DNA of 64,000 nt, from contig NC_021313.1 of assembly GCF_000403645.1 (NCBI RefSeq), forward strand, positions 1,755,014 through 1,819,013, in the 5' to 3' direction. A model generated the notes under the pieces. That model made no database searches. It saw nothing but the letters and a program-made list of their open reading frames with translations, and had not been told where the DNA came from. Shown piece by piece: positions 52,555 to 61,287 of this stretch. Source of the DNA: Salinarchaeum sp. Harcht-Bsk1. GTDB lineage: Archaea; Halobacteriota; Halobacteria; Halobacteriales; Salinarchaeaceae. A program made the translations under genes and the position numbers. Within the stretch, counting starts at the first letter, position 1. The number at the start of each line of letters is the position of its first letter.

Positions 52555-53961
52555 ATGAAAGGAAAAACGGACGTTCTTTCGTTCAGTCTGGTGCTTCTCC
52601 TCGTCGCTGGGGCGGTGGTAGCGCCCGTGAGCGCTGCAATTGCTCCGGCCGACGCCACAGCAGGCGAGCCCCCGCGTGCGGAGGCTGGACTGGACCAGGA
52701 GGTCCAGCGGAACGCGTCGGTGCTGCTCGACGGCTCGCAGTCGTTCGCTCCCGACGGCGAGATCGTCGAGTACGTCTGGTACGTGACGACGCCCGATGGC
52801 GGGACGATCACGCCGGACTGTGATTCTGCGGACTGCAGCCTCGCGAGCTTTCAGGCGCCGGAACTCGGCGAGTACGAGGTGCTGCTCGCCGTCGAGGACG
52901 ACGACGGTCGTCGGCAGACCGACACGATGTACGTGACGACGGTGCCCCGCGGTGGGTTCGGCGTGGAACTGACGGGGCCGAATGCGACTGCGGCGGAAGG
53001 CAATCTCACCGCGACCGTCGCGCCCGGCGACGCCGACGTGGAGAATATCACCTGGTACCAGGGCGATCGGGAACTGAGCAACCGGACGCTGCCTGAGAAC
53101 GGTGGGATCTTCAACCGCTCGACGTACGTCGTGCCCGGGACGACGTATCGTGCAGTCGTGACGAACTCGTGGAATCAGACGGTGAGCGATTCCTGGACCG
53201 CGCCGGGCGGTGGTGGCACCTGGACGCCCTCGGGGCCGTCGGGCGACTACCCCCGGATCGAAGGGCCGGCGCTGGTGACAGGGGCGCCGGATTCGACTGA
53301 CGGCGGCTGGCGCTACTCGAGCACGCCGTACGTGGTCCGGACGAACGACCGCGGTTCCGTGACCGAGAGCACGTGGACGGTCAACGGTGAGAGCGCACCC
53401 GGCGGGTACTTCGATTCGGACACGCGCTTGCGGCCGCCGCTCTCGCCGGGGCCGAACATCGTGTCGGCGAATCTCGAAGTGACGTTTTCGGAGACGGTGG
53501 CGAACGCGGATCACGACGCGAGCAACGTGAGCTCGCAGGACTACGTGCAGAACGTGAGTGAGGCGTCCGTGTTGCAGCGGCGGGTGCTCGTGGATCCGGC
53601 GCCAAATCTCAATGCTTCCGTCCTATCGCAGGGCGAGGAGGAAATCGCAATCAGGTACGATGTCGAAGATCGATACAATCCTGTCGAGTCGCTAGAGGTA
53701 TCGATCTCTGGAGCACAGGCTGGTGGTACCGGCCCTCTCGATAAAGATGCAGAGGGGATTCTGACTGTTCCGGTCCCAGACGGATCATATGGGTCGGAGT
53801 CTGTCACTGTGAGCGTCGTGGATGGACGGGGTCAACGAAGCAGGGTGTCGATATCTGCCGAATTTCCGGAGATGACTATCGGCGACGTACCCGAGCATAT
53901 TGGCGATATGCCCTCGGATGAGTCCGCACATTTCGGGAACTCCCCGGTATTCGCTTACTGA
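52555..53961 (+). CDS. Secreted protein with an N-terminal PKD domain
   Basis: The 468-residue protein has a signal peptide (LSFSLVLLLVAGAVVAPVSA) and a PKD-like domain at about 40-140 (QRNASVLLDGSQSFAPDGEI, then YVWYVTTPDG). Two or three further beta-rich blocks follow, with several Asn-x-Ser/Thr sites. No membrane anchor is seen. From about base 53600 the DNA becomes visibly less G+C-rich and the residues shift (more Ile, Lys, Asn), so the 3' quarter may be transferred. A TTTTAAATAG box about 40 bases upstream and a short leader precede the ATG. Function unknown. Confidence 0.75.
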   Translation: MKGKTDVLSFSLVLLLVAGAVVAPVSAAIAPADATAGEPPRAEAGLDQEVQRNASVLLDGSQSFAPDGEIVEYVWYVTTPDGGTITPDCDSADCSLASFQAPELGEYEVLLAVEDDDGRRQTDTMYVTTVPRGGFGVELTGPNATAAEGNLTATVAPGDADVENITWYQGDRELSNRTLPENGGIFNRSTYVVPGTTYRAVVTNSWNQTVSDSWTAPGGGGTWTPSGPSGDYPRIEGPALVTGAPDSTDGGWRYSSTPYVVRTNDRGSVTESTWTVNGESAPGGYFDSDTRLRPPLSPGPNIVSANLEVTFSETVANADHDASNVSSQDYVQNVSEASVLQRRVLVDPAPNLNASVLSQGEEEIAIRYDVEDRYNPVESLEVSISGAQAGGTGPLDKDAEGILTVPVPDGSYGSESVTVSVVDGRGQRSRVSISAEFPEMTIGDVPEHIGDMPSDESAHFGNSPVFAY

Positions 53962-53979
53962 CCGAGTGGACGCCCGACG

Positions 53980-55305
53980 CTACTGTATCTGCAATGCGAC
54001 GATGAATCCTTTTGAGCCAGCCGCGTAGAGGCGTTGCCTGGCTACTGCCCATTGATGGTATTCAGATATTTCATCCAAGGTCTTCGACCACGCGCTCTCT
54101 CCATTTGCTATCTCGACGGCTTTCAACGTGCTATCGATTTCTGGCCCATAGTGGCCCCAGAGAACGCAATCTCCACTGATGACCGGTCCTGTGTTGACCG
54201 AGTTGTTTGTCTCGACGGACCACTGTTGGTGCCCAAGCGATGGGTCGAGAGCGTACAGTGTCCCAGAATTTTGATTGGTTGACATCGCGAGAACGGTTCC
54301 ATCCGAAATAGCGAGACCTGACTCGATCGGTCGATCTGTGGGAAAGACACCCACCTCTGTACCGCTCGAATCGAAGGAATGAACCCCATCGTTTGCGCCA
54401 ACGAACACTCGGTCGTTGGAGACGGAAACGCCAGTTTGGAAGTCGTAATCTGTCGTCCGTACGAGGGGCCGTCTGTGACCCGTCTCGATATCGATTGCAG
54501 AGAGTTCGTGTGAGTCGTTTTCGGCACCCTGCGATCGAGGAATGATGACTTCTCCGGCAAGCACCGCGGGAGGTTCAGAATACGAACTGCCGTACACACC
54601 GCTTGGCATCGTCCATTCCCCTTCGCCACTTTTCGCATCTACTGCCTGCACCCGGGAAGTCGTGTCTCCAAAGATCACCAAATCATCAGCCACGGTCAAT
54701 TCCCCAACGCCATACTCGGAGGGATACTGCCACTGCTCGGTGCCATCGAATCGGTCGTATGCTTGGAGATGGGTCTGGAACGGGACGATCAGAAGATCGT
54801 CGTATATTGCTGGGGTGGAGTCAATTTTATCGCCTGAAACTGATTCCTTCCAGTGGGTTTGACTGTCTTCCCCGACGGCATAGACGGTCCCATCTTTGTC
54901 ACCGACGTAGACGATGCCGTCGGCGACGACCGGGCTGGACCGAATTCCGCTGTCCGTTTCGAATTGCCAATCCAACTCGGCACCCGCGGGCGATGGAGCG
55001 GGAACGGCGGCCGTATTCTGCGCGTCGTACTGCTGCATCGGCCAGCTGGTCACCGGATCGGGATCGGGTTCCGGCGGATCATCGTCACCTGGATCGCTCG
55101 AATTACCGTCGGTCCCGTTTCCGTCGGTGCCGTTCGGAACGGGATCGGTCCCGTTCGGCGGTTCCGAGGTGTCGTCGGCTTCACCGTCTGCATAGCTTCC
55201 ATCGTCACCGCTGTCACCGACGATATCGAGACAGCCAGCGAGACCAAACGAACAGCAGGCGAGCCCGGCGCGGAGAACACTGCGCCGGTCGCGTCGGTCG
55301 GACAT
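53980..55305 (-). CDS. PQQ-type beta-propeller Tat lipoprotein
   Basis: The 441-residue protein starts MSDRRDRRSVLRAGLACCSF and has a lipobox, GLAGC, then an acidic Asn/Gly/Thr linker of about 60 residues. It then has at least five PQQ-like repeats of the form SSPVVADGIVYVGDKDGTVYA and related ones, as in BamB-like propellers, which often bind quinone cofactors or act as scaffolds. A TATTTAG element about 29 bases before the ATG at 55305 supports that start over the ATGs at 55317 and 55338. The 3' two-thirds of the gene is less G+C-rich than its surroundings. It converges on the PKD gene. Confidence 0.82.
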   Translation of the reverse strand: MSDRRDRRSVLRAGLACCSFGLAGCLDIVGDSGDDGSYADGEADDTSEPPNGTDPVPNGTDGNGTDGNSSDPGDDDPPEPDPDPVTSWPMQQYDAQNTAAVPAPSPAGAELDWQFETDSGIRSSPVVADGIVYVGDKDGTVYAVGEDSQTHWKESVSGDKIDSTPAIYDDLLIVPFQTHLQAYDRFDGTEQWQYPSEYGVGELTVADDLVIFGDTTSRVQAVDAKSGEGEWTMPSGVYGSSYSEPPAVLAGEVIIPRSQGAENDSHELSAIDIETGHRRPLVRTTDYDFQTGVSVSNDRVFVGANDGVHSFDSSGTEVGVFPTDRPIESGLAISDGTVLAMSTNQNSGTLYALDPSLGHQQWSVETNNSVNTGPVISGDCVLWGHYGPEIDSTLKAVEIANGESAWSKTLDEISEYHQWAVARQRLYAAGSKGFIVALQIQ

Positions 55306-55492
55306 GCTCTGTTGCATGGGTAACTGCCCTAAATACATTCTGTTATGGGACGGATTCAGTGAACTGGTCGGATGCTGCTCTCGCTAGTGAAACCGCTGGA
55401 ATGCAGCATCCGCCCAGACGGGAAGTCTTTTGCGCGCCGACCTGCCACGGAACGAGTATGCAGCCGACAGTCCCGACGCGGAGGTGGCAGCG

Positions 55493-56467
55493 ATGACGAG
55501 CGAGTTCACCGAGATCACGGTGATCGGAGACGACGACACGGGACTGATCGCGCGGACGACGACGCTCCTCTTCGAGCACGGCATCAACATCGAGGACCTC
55601 GATCAGGCGGTCCGGGAGGGCCTCTTCCGGATGTCGATGACCGTCGACACCTCGGAGATGGAGTGCACGAAGGACGAACTGCGTGCGGACCTCGCGGAGC
55701 TGGGCGACGACCTCGGCGTCGAGGTGCAGGTTCGCTTTCCCTCCGAGCGGGCGACGCGACGGATCGCCGTCCTCGTGACCCAGGAGTCACACTGCCTCGA
55801 AGCGCTCCTCGACGCGTGGGCGAACGACGAACTCGGCGCGGAGGTCTCCGTCGTCATCGGGAACCACGACGACCTCGAACCGCTCGCGGCGAGCCACGGC
55901 GTCCCCTTCCACGACGTCGGCGGCGAGAGCGGCCAGCCCGACGAGGACGAACTGCTCGACCTACTCGCGGAGTACGACGTGGACCTGATCGTCCTGGCCC
56001 GGTACATGCGGATCCTCTCCCCGAAGGTCGTGTTCCGCTACGAGGATCGGATTATCAACATCCACCCGAGTCTGCTACCGGCGTTCCCCGGAGCGAGAGC
56101 CTACGAGCAGGCCCGCCAGGAGGGCGTCCGCGTCGGTGGCGTGACGGCCCACTACGTGACGACGGACCTCGACCAGGGCCCGATCATCACCCAGCGGGTG
56201 TTCGACGTGCCCGACGGTGCGAGCACCGACGAACTCGAACGCCGCGGGCAGCCCCTCGAGGCCGAGGCGCTGCTCGAGGCCGTCCGGCTCCACCTCGAAG
56301 GCGAGGTGCACGTCCACCGCGGCCGGACGCACCTCCGCGACGAGGCCGATCCCGAGGGGTACCAGCTCGGGCTGTCGCCGGAGGCCCGTCGCGCGAACCC
56401 CGACCGCCCGCTGGACGGACTCGGCGACGCCGTACGGAGCGAGGAAGCCGAGGGCTCGTCGGATTGA
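55493..56467 (+). CDS. purU: Formyltetrahydrofolate deformylase
   Basis: PurU releases formate from 10-formyltetrahydrofolate, balancing one-carbon pools and supplying formate to PurT. The 324-residue protein has an N-terminal ACT domain (TEITVIGDDDTGLIARTTTL) and a formyl-transferase domain. Its catalytic Asn-x-His is in INIHPSLLPAFPGARAYEQA and its Asp in HYVTTDLDQGPIITQRVF. An extra C-terminal stretch of about 60 residues is polar and acidic. GGAGGTGG ends eight bases before the ATG at 55493, a clear ribosome site, so this start is favoured. Confidence 0.9.
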   Translation: MTSEFTEITVIGDDDTGLIARTTTLLFEHGINIEDLDQAVREGLFRMSMTVDTSEMECTKDELRADLAELGDDLGVEVQVRFPSERATRRIAVLVTQESHCLEALLDAWANDELGAEVSVVIGNHDDLEPLAASHGVPFHDVGGESGQPDEDELLDLLAEYDVDLIVLARYMRILSPKVVFRYEDRIINIHPSLLPAFPGARAYEQARQEGVRVGGVTAHYVTTDLDQGPIITQRVFDVPDGASTDELERRGQPLEAEALLEAVRLHLEGEVHVHRGRTHLRDEADPEGYQLGLSPEARRANPDRPLDGLGDAVRSEEAEGSSD

Positions 56468-56523
56468 GCACCTGTTCTACAGATTGATTCCCCCGAGCGG
56501 TTCGGCCCGCTTCCAGTCCGCCG

Positions 56524-56700
56524 TTACGCGGCGTCCCGACAGTCCTGGCTGCAGAAGTGTCGCGATTGCACGGTCCCGTCCTCGACCCACGTCTCGACGA
56601 CGTGCTCGGGGTCTTGCAGGATTGAATCGCCACAGGTCTCGCAGGTCGGCGCGTCCTCGGGATCGACGTCCTCCCCGAGGTCCGAGGTCGGATCTACCAT
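56524..56700 (-). CDS. Small zinc-finger protein, DUF7576-like
   Basis: The 58-residue acidic protein starts MVDPTSDLGEDVDPEDAP. It has CETCGDSILQDPEHVVETWV followed by SRHFCSQDCRDAA, giving two cysteine pairs of the form CxxC and CxxxC that would bind one zinc. The size, opening and ligand spacing match a haloarchaeal family I recall as DUF7576. The start is the ATG at 56700; the in-frame residues before it are not acidic. It converges on purU. The function is unknown, possibly protein or RNA binding. Confidence 0.7.
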   Translation of the reverse strand: MVDPTSDLGEDVDPEDAPTCETCGDSILQDPEHVVETWVEDGTVQSRHFCSQDCRDAA

Positions 56701-57089
56701 TTGGCGTCGGTGCGGGATGGAGGGAGAAAAACGTGCCGTCACGGATCGGCTGGCGGAGCGTGGTGGGCGCCAGCCCATCGGAAACTCGACAGGTCCAATC
56801 GGCCGAAATCGGACGCTAGCGGGTCTCCAACCTCACAACAGGCATAAACGTGCTCGTCACCAAATCCGGATGGACGCACGCCCACTGTCACACGCTCCAT
56901 GGGATTCCGTGCGTCCGCTCCTTGTCGAACCGGGAGCGGTCGCACTGCATGCCCCCGTATCCTGGGGGTCGGCCCGCTTGCCGGGACACGTCCGGGACGG
57001 CGCCGCCACAACCAGCGGCCCAGGAACCAGCCGATCCCGGGGCCGGAACGGAACTTTCAAGGGTGCAACTCGGGGAGATACGAGCAGGA
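56701..57089 (+). other. Intergenic gap, no convincing gene
   Basis: The 389-base gap holds the promoter region of the zinc-finger gene (minus strand) and of the small membrane gene at 57090. A TTTCAAGG near 57052 is a weak TATA candidate for the latter. One open frame on the minus strand (about 90 codons from 57011) has no family features. No repeat copy or RNA gene was seen. Confidence 0.4.
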
Positions 57090-57347
57090 ATGACGCCGGT
57101 ACCGCTCCAGTGGATGAACGACTTCCTGCTGGCCTACAACATTGGCCACGCAATTCTGGTCGGGTTCGTCCTCTCCGTCCTCGCCATCCTGCCGCTGCAG
57201 TCTCGGAAGGTATTCGCACTCAACGCCGGCCTCTTCGGCACGCTCTTCGTCATCACGCCGATCAGCGCGTCTGCGTACCAGTGGCGGCTGTTCGGGTTCG
57301 TGTTGCTCGTACTGGCGCCGCTGCTCTATCTGACGTCCGACGAGTAA
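57090..57347 (+). CDS. Small membrane protein of 85 residues
   Basis: The protein is 85 residues with two or three hydrophobic segments: NIGHAILVGFVLSVLAILPL, VFALNAGLFGTLFVITPISA and LFGFVLLVLAPLLYLTSDE. It has short polar turns between them and almost no soluble part. The start is the ATG at 57090; in-frame upstream translation is not membrane-like. It converges on the AhbA-AhbB gene. It resembles small haloarchaeal polytopic proteins of unknown function. No partner gene stands out. Confidence 0.65.
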   Translation: MTPVPLQWMNDFLLAYNIGHAILVGFVLSVLAILPLQSRKVFALNAGLFGTLFVITPISASAYQWRLFGFVLLVLAPLLYLTSDE

Positions 57348-57435
57348 CGGCAGCGCTCGCGATCAGTGTCTGATTGGTGCTGGAACCGTTCGACTCCGAC
57401 AGCGACGCTGACGGACGGAAACGCCTCGCACCGCG

Positions 57436-58566
57436 CTACTCCAGCAACGCCTCGTATCGCGCGCCAGTCTGTTTCAGCGTCTCCGTCGAGAAGAGGCGCT
57501 CGTGCTCGACGGGAAGGTACTCCTCGGCGAGTTCGTCGACCTTCCTGTCGACCGCGTCGGCGTCCCGGCCGTGGATCATCGTGAAGAGGTTGTAGGGCCA
57601 GTCGCGCTCGGGCCGTCGCGGCCGGTGGTAACACAGCGTGACGTATGGGAGCCCCCCGACGGCGCTGCCTCGATCGTCGAGTTCGTCGTCGGGGACGTCC
57701 CAGACGACCATGCAGTTGCTGTCGAACCCGGTGGCGACGTGGTTGACGATGCAACCGATCCGCTTGACGCAGCCGGCGTCGCTGAGCCGTTCGATCCCCG
57801 CGAGCACGTCGGCGACTGTCGCGTCGTGCTCGGCCGGGAGCGATGCGGCGACGTCGCGATAGGGCGTCGTCGAGACGGGGAACCCCTCCTGGATCGCGAG
57901 GAGGAGGTCGGCGTCGAACGCCGAGAGGTCGCCCCGGGCGGACTCGGCGATCCGGGTGGCCTCGACGCCCTCCGCGGCGGCGCTCTCCCGGGCGAAGCGG
58001 TCGTCGTTGACCACCGGGAACTCGAGGTCGATGTAGTAATCCGTGAGCATCGGGAGCACAAGCGGTTCGAGTCCGGTTTCCTCGGCGATTTCCGCGAGGA
58101 TCTCGTCGCGACGATCGAGCGACCCCGCAGTCACGACGAACCACATGTTCCACTCGTGGTCGCGGCGGTAGTTGTGGTTGACCTGCTCGTGGCCGTTGAC
58201 GACCTCGGCGACGGCGGCGAAGCGGTCCTCGGCGGTCCCGTTGCCGTCCGCCGTTCGGTCGCCGTCACCTGTGGTTCGCTCCCCGTCAACTGCCGTGCGC
58301 TCGCCGTCCCCCTCGGGCACCTTGAGCGCCGCGAGCGTCGACGCGCCGATCACAGGCGGGTTCAGGACGGGGCCGAACCGTCGGAGGAGCCCGCGATCGA
58401 GCAGCGCCTCGACCCGGTCCCGGGCGTCCTGTTCGTCGGTGCCAACGGCCTCCGCGACGACACGGAAGGGCCGCTCTTCGATCGGGAACCCGCTCTGGAA
58501 GCCGTCGAGGATGCGCGCGTCGACGTCGTCGATCGACGCCCGCCAGTCCCCGGTCGCCTCACTCAT
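57436..58566 (-). CDS. AhbA-AhbB fused siroheme decarboxylase
   Basis: Siroheme decarboxylase (AhbA and AhbB, an NirDLHG-type heterodimer in the alternative heme pathway) is often made of two Lrp/AsnC-like halves. The 376-residue protein contains both. The first half has FQSGFPIEERPFRVVAEAVG and a ligand-binding end with NHNYRRDHEWNMWFVV. The second has IQEGFPVSTTPYRDVAASLP and LCYHRPRRPERDWPYNLFTM. A repetitive Glu/Asp/Gly/Thr insert (near residues 87-112, with GERT, GDRT and DGNG blocks) separates parts of the first half. A CGATACA element about 28 bases before the ATG at 58566 supports the start. The expected partner AhbC/D genes are not in the window. Confidence 0.88.
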   Translation of the reverse strand: MSEATGDWRASIDDVDARILDGFQSGFPIEERPFRVVAEAVGTDEQDARDRVEALLDRGLLRRFGPVLNPPVIGASTLAALKVPEGDGERTAVDGERTTGDGDRTADGNGTAEDRFAAVAEVVNGHEQVNHNYRRDHEWNMWFVVTAGSLDRRDEILAEIAEETGLEPLVLPMLTDYYIDLEFPVVNDDRFARESAAAEGVEATRIAESARGDLSAFDADLLLAIQEGFPVSTTPYRDVAASLPAEHDATVADVLAGIERLSDAGCVKRIGCIVNHVATGFDSNCMVVWDVPDDELDDRGSAVGGLPYVTLCYHRPRRPERDWPYNLFTMIHGRDADAVDRKVDELAEEYLPVEHERLFSTETLKQTGARYEALLE

Positions 58567-58721
58567 TGGCCAGCCTAAGTGAGTGGGGTGTGTATCGCTT
58601 TCGGGACCGGAATCGCGTCGCTGTCGCCCCCGTCACCGCCCGTCCTACGATATCGGGGCAGCCGGGTCGATCCCGCATTCAACGACTGACTCCGTCGCCG
58701 CCTGCCCAAGCGACTTAGCCG

Positions 58722-59687
58722 ATGACGGTGCAACCGACGGTCGTGTCATCCACGAGCACCACCGACCTCGACGACCGGACCGTCGTGCTCACCGGCGGAA
58801 CGAGCGGCATCGGGCGCCGGGCGGCGCTCGATCTCGCCGATCGCGGCGCTATGGTCGCCGCCGTCGGCCGGGACGAGGAGCGGGGCCGCGAGGTCGAGAC
58901 TGCCGCGGCGGACGCGGCAGGGGATGTCGCGTTCCACCGCGCGGACCTCGCCGAGCAGGCAGCCGTCCGCGAACTGGCCGAGGAACTGTTCGCGAGCTAC
59001 GAGGAGATCCACGCCCTCGCGAACAACGCCGGCCTCGCCCGGGGCGACCGCATCGAGAGCCCGGACGGCGTCGAACTGACGTTCGCGGTCAACCACCTCG
59101 CACCATACCTGCTGACCCACGAACTGCTCCCCCGGCTCCGGGAGAGCGCGCAGTCGATCGACGGCCCAGCCCGCGTCGTCACGACGAGTTCGGGCCTCCA
59201 GTACCGCGGCGAACTGGACTTCGACGACCTCCAGTTCGAGTCGGGCTACGACGGACTCGACGCGTACTCGCGATCGAAACTCGCCAACGCCGTCTTCACC
59301 GTCGAACTCGCAGAGCGCCTCGACGCCGCTGGGATGGGTCCCGACGACGGTGGAGCGGGATCCGCGGCCGACGGTGTCGTCGCGAACTGTTTTAGTCCCG
59401 GCTTCATCCGCGGCACCCGCATCTGGCTCGGCAGCGCCTGGCGCTCGCGCCTGCTGACGTGGCTCGTGGCGTGGGTCCCCGGCGTCGGCACGGACCTCCA
59501 GACCGGCGCCGACCGGATGGTCGACCTCCTCGCGGCACCGGAGTACGGCGAGCGAAACGGGGTGTACGTCGATCAGGGCGAGGAGCAGTCGCCGGACTAC
59601 GACGCGCAGGATCCCGCGGTCCGGGAGCAGTTGTGGGACGTGAGCGCGGACCTGGTCGGCGTCGATCCCGACTGGCCGTCGGCGTGA
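58722..59687 (+). CDS. Short-chain dehydrogenase/reductase
   Basis: The 321-residue protein has the cofactor motif VLTGGTSGIGRRAALDLADR near 22-41, NNAGLARGDRIESPDG, the catalytic Ser in VVTTSSGLQYRG and the Tyr-x-x-x-Lys in DAYSRSKLANAVFTVELAER. This is the classical SDR pattern with retinol-dehydrogenase-like length. The C-terminal part (CFSPGFIRGTRIWLGSAWRS) is longer than the minimal enzyme. The substrate is unknown. The ATG at 58722 is used, but a TATA-like CTTAG near 58711-58717 would better fit the GTG at 58743 as a leaderless start. It is divergent from the AhbA-AhbB gene. Confidence 0.85.
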   Translation: MTVQPTVVSSTSTTDLDDRTVVLTGGTSGIGRRAALDLADRGAMVAAVGRDEERGREVETAAADAAGDVAFHRADLAEQAAVRELAEELFASYEEIHALANNAGLARGDRIESPDGVELTFAVNHLAPYLLTHELLPRLRESAQSIDGPARVVTTSSGLQYRGELDFDDLQFESGYDGLDAYSRSKLANAVFTVELAERLDAAGMGPDDGGAGSAADGVVANCFSPGFIRGTRIWLGSAWRSRLLTWLVAWVPGVGTDLQTGADRMVDLLAAPEYGERNGVYVDQGEEQSPDYDAQDPAVREQLWDVSADLVGVDPDWPSA

Positions 59688-59698
59688 ACGTCTGGGCT

Positions 59699-59790
59699 GA
59701 AAGCTCGCACGCTAGCTGGCGACGGCCGCTCGCCGGCGAGCGGTTCTCGACCGATCGCCGTCGGTGCAAGCTCCGACGTGGTTCGCCTCG
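59699..59790 (-). repeat. Fragment G of the dispersed element, inverted orientation
   Basis: The complement of 59704-59733 matches copy A at 2472-2501 in 29 of 30 bases. The following minus-strand bases, ACCGCTCGCCGGCGAGCGG, resemble the GAGCCGCTTTCCGGCGAGC core module of copies B and F. Neither outer end nor inner arm is visible. It is the only piece seen in the opposite orientation, between the SDR and the TrpD2-like gene. Confidence 0.65.
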
Positions 59791-59958
59791 CTACCGCTCG
59801 GCTCACCGCCAGCGCGCGCAGACGCGGAAATTCGAGCGTGGCGATTCTTGGAAGACTCCCCCAGTACCACCCGCAACGCGCCCGGCGTTCGAACACGTTC
59901 GTCCAGCGATTCACGCGGGAACGACGGGCCTTTGCCGACGAACCACGAACGCGCGGGC

Positions 59959-61026
59959 ATGGCAGAAGCGACCCAGGAGTTCGGCGAGTGGCCCCTGAAG
60001 CGACTGATGACCGCAGTGGTCGGCTCGGGGCCGAAGTCCGCCGACGACATGGACCGGGCCCAGGCGCGGGAGGCGTTCCAGCGAATCCTCGCTGGCGAAC
60101 CCGACGACACGACGCTCGGCGCGTTCTGGCTCGCGAACCGCTGGAAGCGCAACACGCCGGAGGAACTCGGCGCCTACGTCGACGTCATGCACGAGGAGTG
60201 CGTCGACACCGTCGCGCCGGAGTGCGATCCCGTCGACTGCGGGGCGAACTACGACGGCAAGGGTCGCTCCGCGATCCTCGGCGTCGCCGCGGGGATCGTC
60301 GCCGCCGGCGCGGGCACGCCCGTCGTCGCCCACAGCGGCGACCGGGTCCCGACCCAGAAGCAGGACGCCTACAAGCACGTCCTGGACGAACTCGGCGTCC
60401 GCACCGAACTCGAGCCCCAGGAAAGCGCCGACATGGTCGACGAGACCGGCTTCGGCTTCTACTACCAGCCGGCGTTCAACCCCGGCATCGACGCCCTGGA
60501 GGACCGCCGCGACCAGATGGGCGTCCGCAGCTTCGTCAACACGATCGAGACGCTCGCGAACCCCGCGGACGCCTCGGTCCACCTCGGGAGCTTCTACCAC
60601 CTCGCGTTCGCGAAGAAGATCGTCGAGACCGCCCAGGAGAGCCAGGAGTGGACGCCCGACCGCGTCGTGATGTTCCAGGGGATGGAGGGCTACGACGACA
60701 TCCGCCCCGGCTACACGAAGGTCGCGGACTGGCAGGAAGGCGCCGACCTCGACGACTACGAGATCGAGACTGCCGAGTACGGCATGGACTTCGAAGAAGC
60801 CGACCTCGAGGTCGACGACGTCGCCGAGGACTCCGCGGCGATCACGGAGGCCGTCGTCACTGGCGAGCGCGAGGACCACTTCGCCGACGCAGTGGCGCTG
60901 AACGCGGCGTTCAGGATCTTCGCCGGCGGCGACGTCGACTCGCTGGAGGACGGCCTCGACGCGGCGCGCGACGCGATCGCCGACGGCTCGGCGGAAGCGG
61001 TGCTCGAGGACCTCCGCGCGTACTGA
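59959..61026 (+). CDS. TrpD2/YbiB-like phosphoribosyltransferase-family protein
   Basis: The 355-residue protein has the glycosyltransferase-3 fold of anthranilate phosphoribosyltransferase: an N-terminal helical domain with KRLMTAVVGSGPKSADDMDR, and an alpha/beta domain with GVAAGIVAAGAGTPVVAHSG and YYQPAFNPGIDALEDRRDQM. But the GTGGD diphosphate loop of TrpD is replaced by CGANYDGKGRSA, as in the TrpD2/YbiB group, which lacks anthranilate activity and binds nucleic acid in bacteria. So this is probably not the tryptophan enzyme. The ATG at 59959 is the first codon of the conserved part. No trp gene is nearby. Confidence 0.82.
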   Translation: MAEATQEFGEWPLKRLMTAVVGSGPKSADDMDRAQAREAFQRILAGEPDDTTLGAFWLANRWKRNTPEELGAYVDVMHEECVDTVAPECDPVDCGANYDGKGRSAILGVAAGIVAAGAGTPVVAHSGDRVPTQKQDAYKHVLDELGVRTELEPQESADMVDETGFGFYYQPAFNPGIDALEDRRDQMGVRSFVNTIETLANPADASVHLGSFYHLAFAKKIVETAQESQEWTPDRVVMFQGMEGYDDIRPGYTKVADWQEGADLDDYEIETAEYGMDFEEADLEVDDVAEDSAAITEAVVTGEREDHFADAVALNAAFRIFAGGDVDSLEDGLDAARDAIADGSAEAVLEDLRAY

Positions 61027-61081
61027 TCCCCTGCGAGCAGCCCGATCTTTTCGACGCGACCCCTCGCTCGGTGTCGAATCG

Positions 61082-61116
61082 GTGACGCAGGCCTTCAGCA
61101 GGAATCTACTAGTAGA
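61082..61116 (+). repeat. 35-bp direct repeat, left copy (att-like)
   Basis: The sequence opens GTGACGCAGG and contains CTTCAGCAGGAATCTACTAG. It matches 62758-62792 in 34 of 35 bases, in the same orientation. It ends in the palindrome CTACTAGTAG. It begins 55 bases past the TrpD2-like stop, at the point where the local DNA becomes less G+C-rich. Confidence 0.75.
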
Positions 61117-61170
61117 TAGTCACGAAACAGTCGATTCCGGTAGTCGAAGAAACAGGAAACCCTCTTCGGA

Positions 61171-61287
61171 ATGATGGCTTCGAACAACGACAAAACCCTG
61201 TACCAAGGGGAGGTCGAGAAGGAAGCCTCGCAAGTGGTTGATCAACTTCGTCTCGGAGGAATCAACATCTCCATCACTGGATTCTGA
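61171..61287 (+). CDS. Short open frame of 38 residues, doubtful
   Basis: From the ATG at 61171 the frame reads MMASNNDKTLYQGEVEKEAS, then QVVDQLRLGGINISITGF and a stop. The composition is protein-like (mixed charge, a helix then a strand) and lies inside the 35-bp repeat pair. The length is very short and there is no clear TATA box. It may be the start of a gene truncated by rearrangement. I do not recognise the family. Confidence 0.3.
   Translation: MMASNNDKTLYQGEVEKEASQVVDQLRLGGINISITGF

Noticed and set aside
56739-57011. Open frame of 90 codons on the minus strand between the zinc-finger and small membrane genes
   Set aside because: No family pattern, promoter or ribosome site; the composition is not clearly protein-like.
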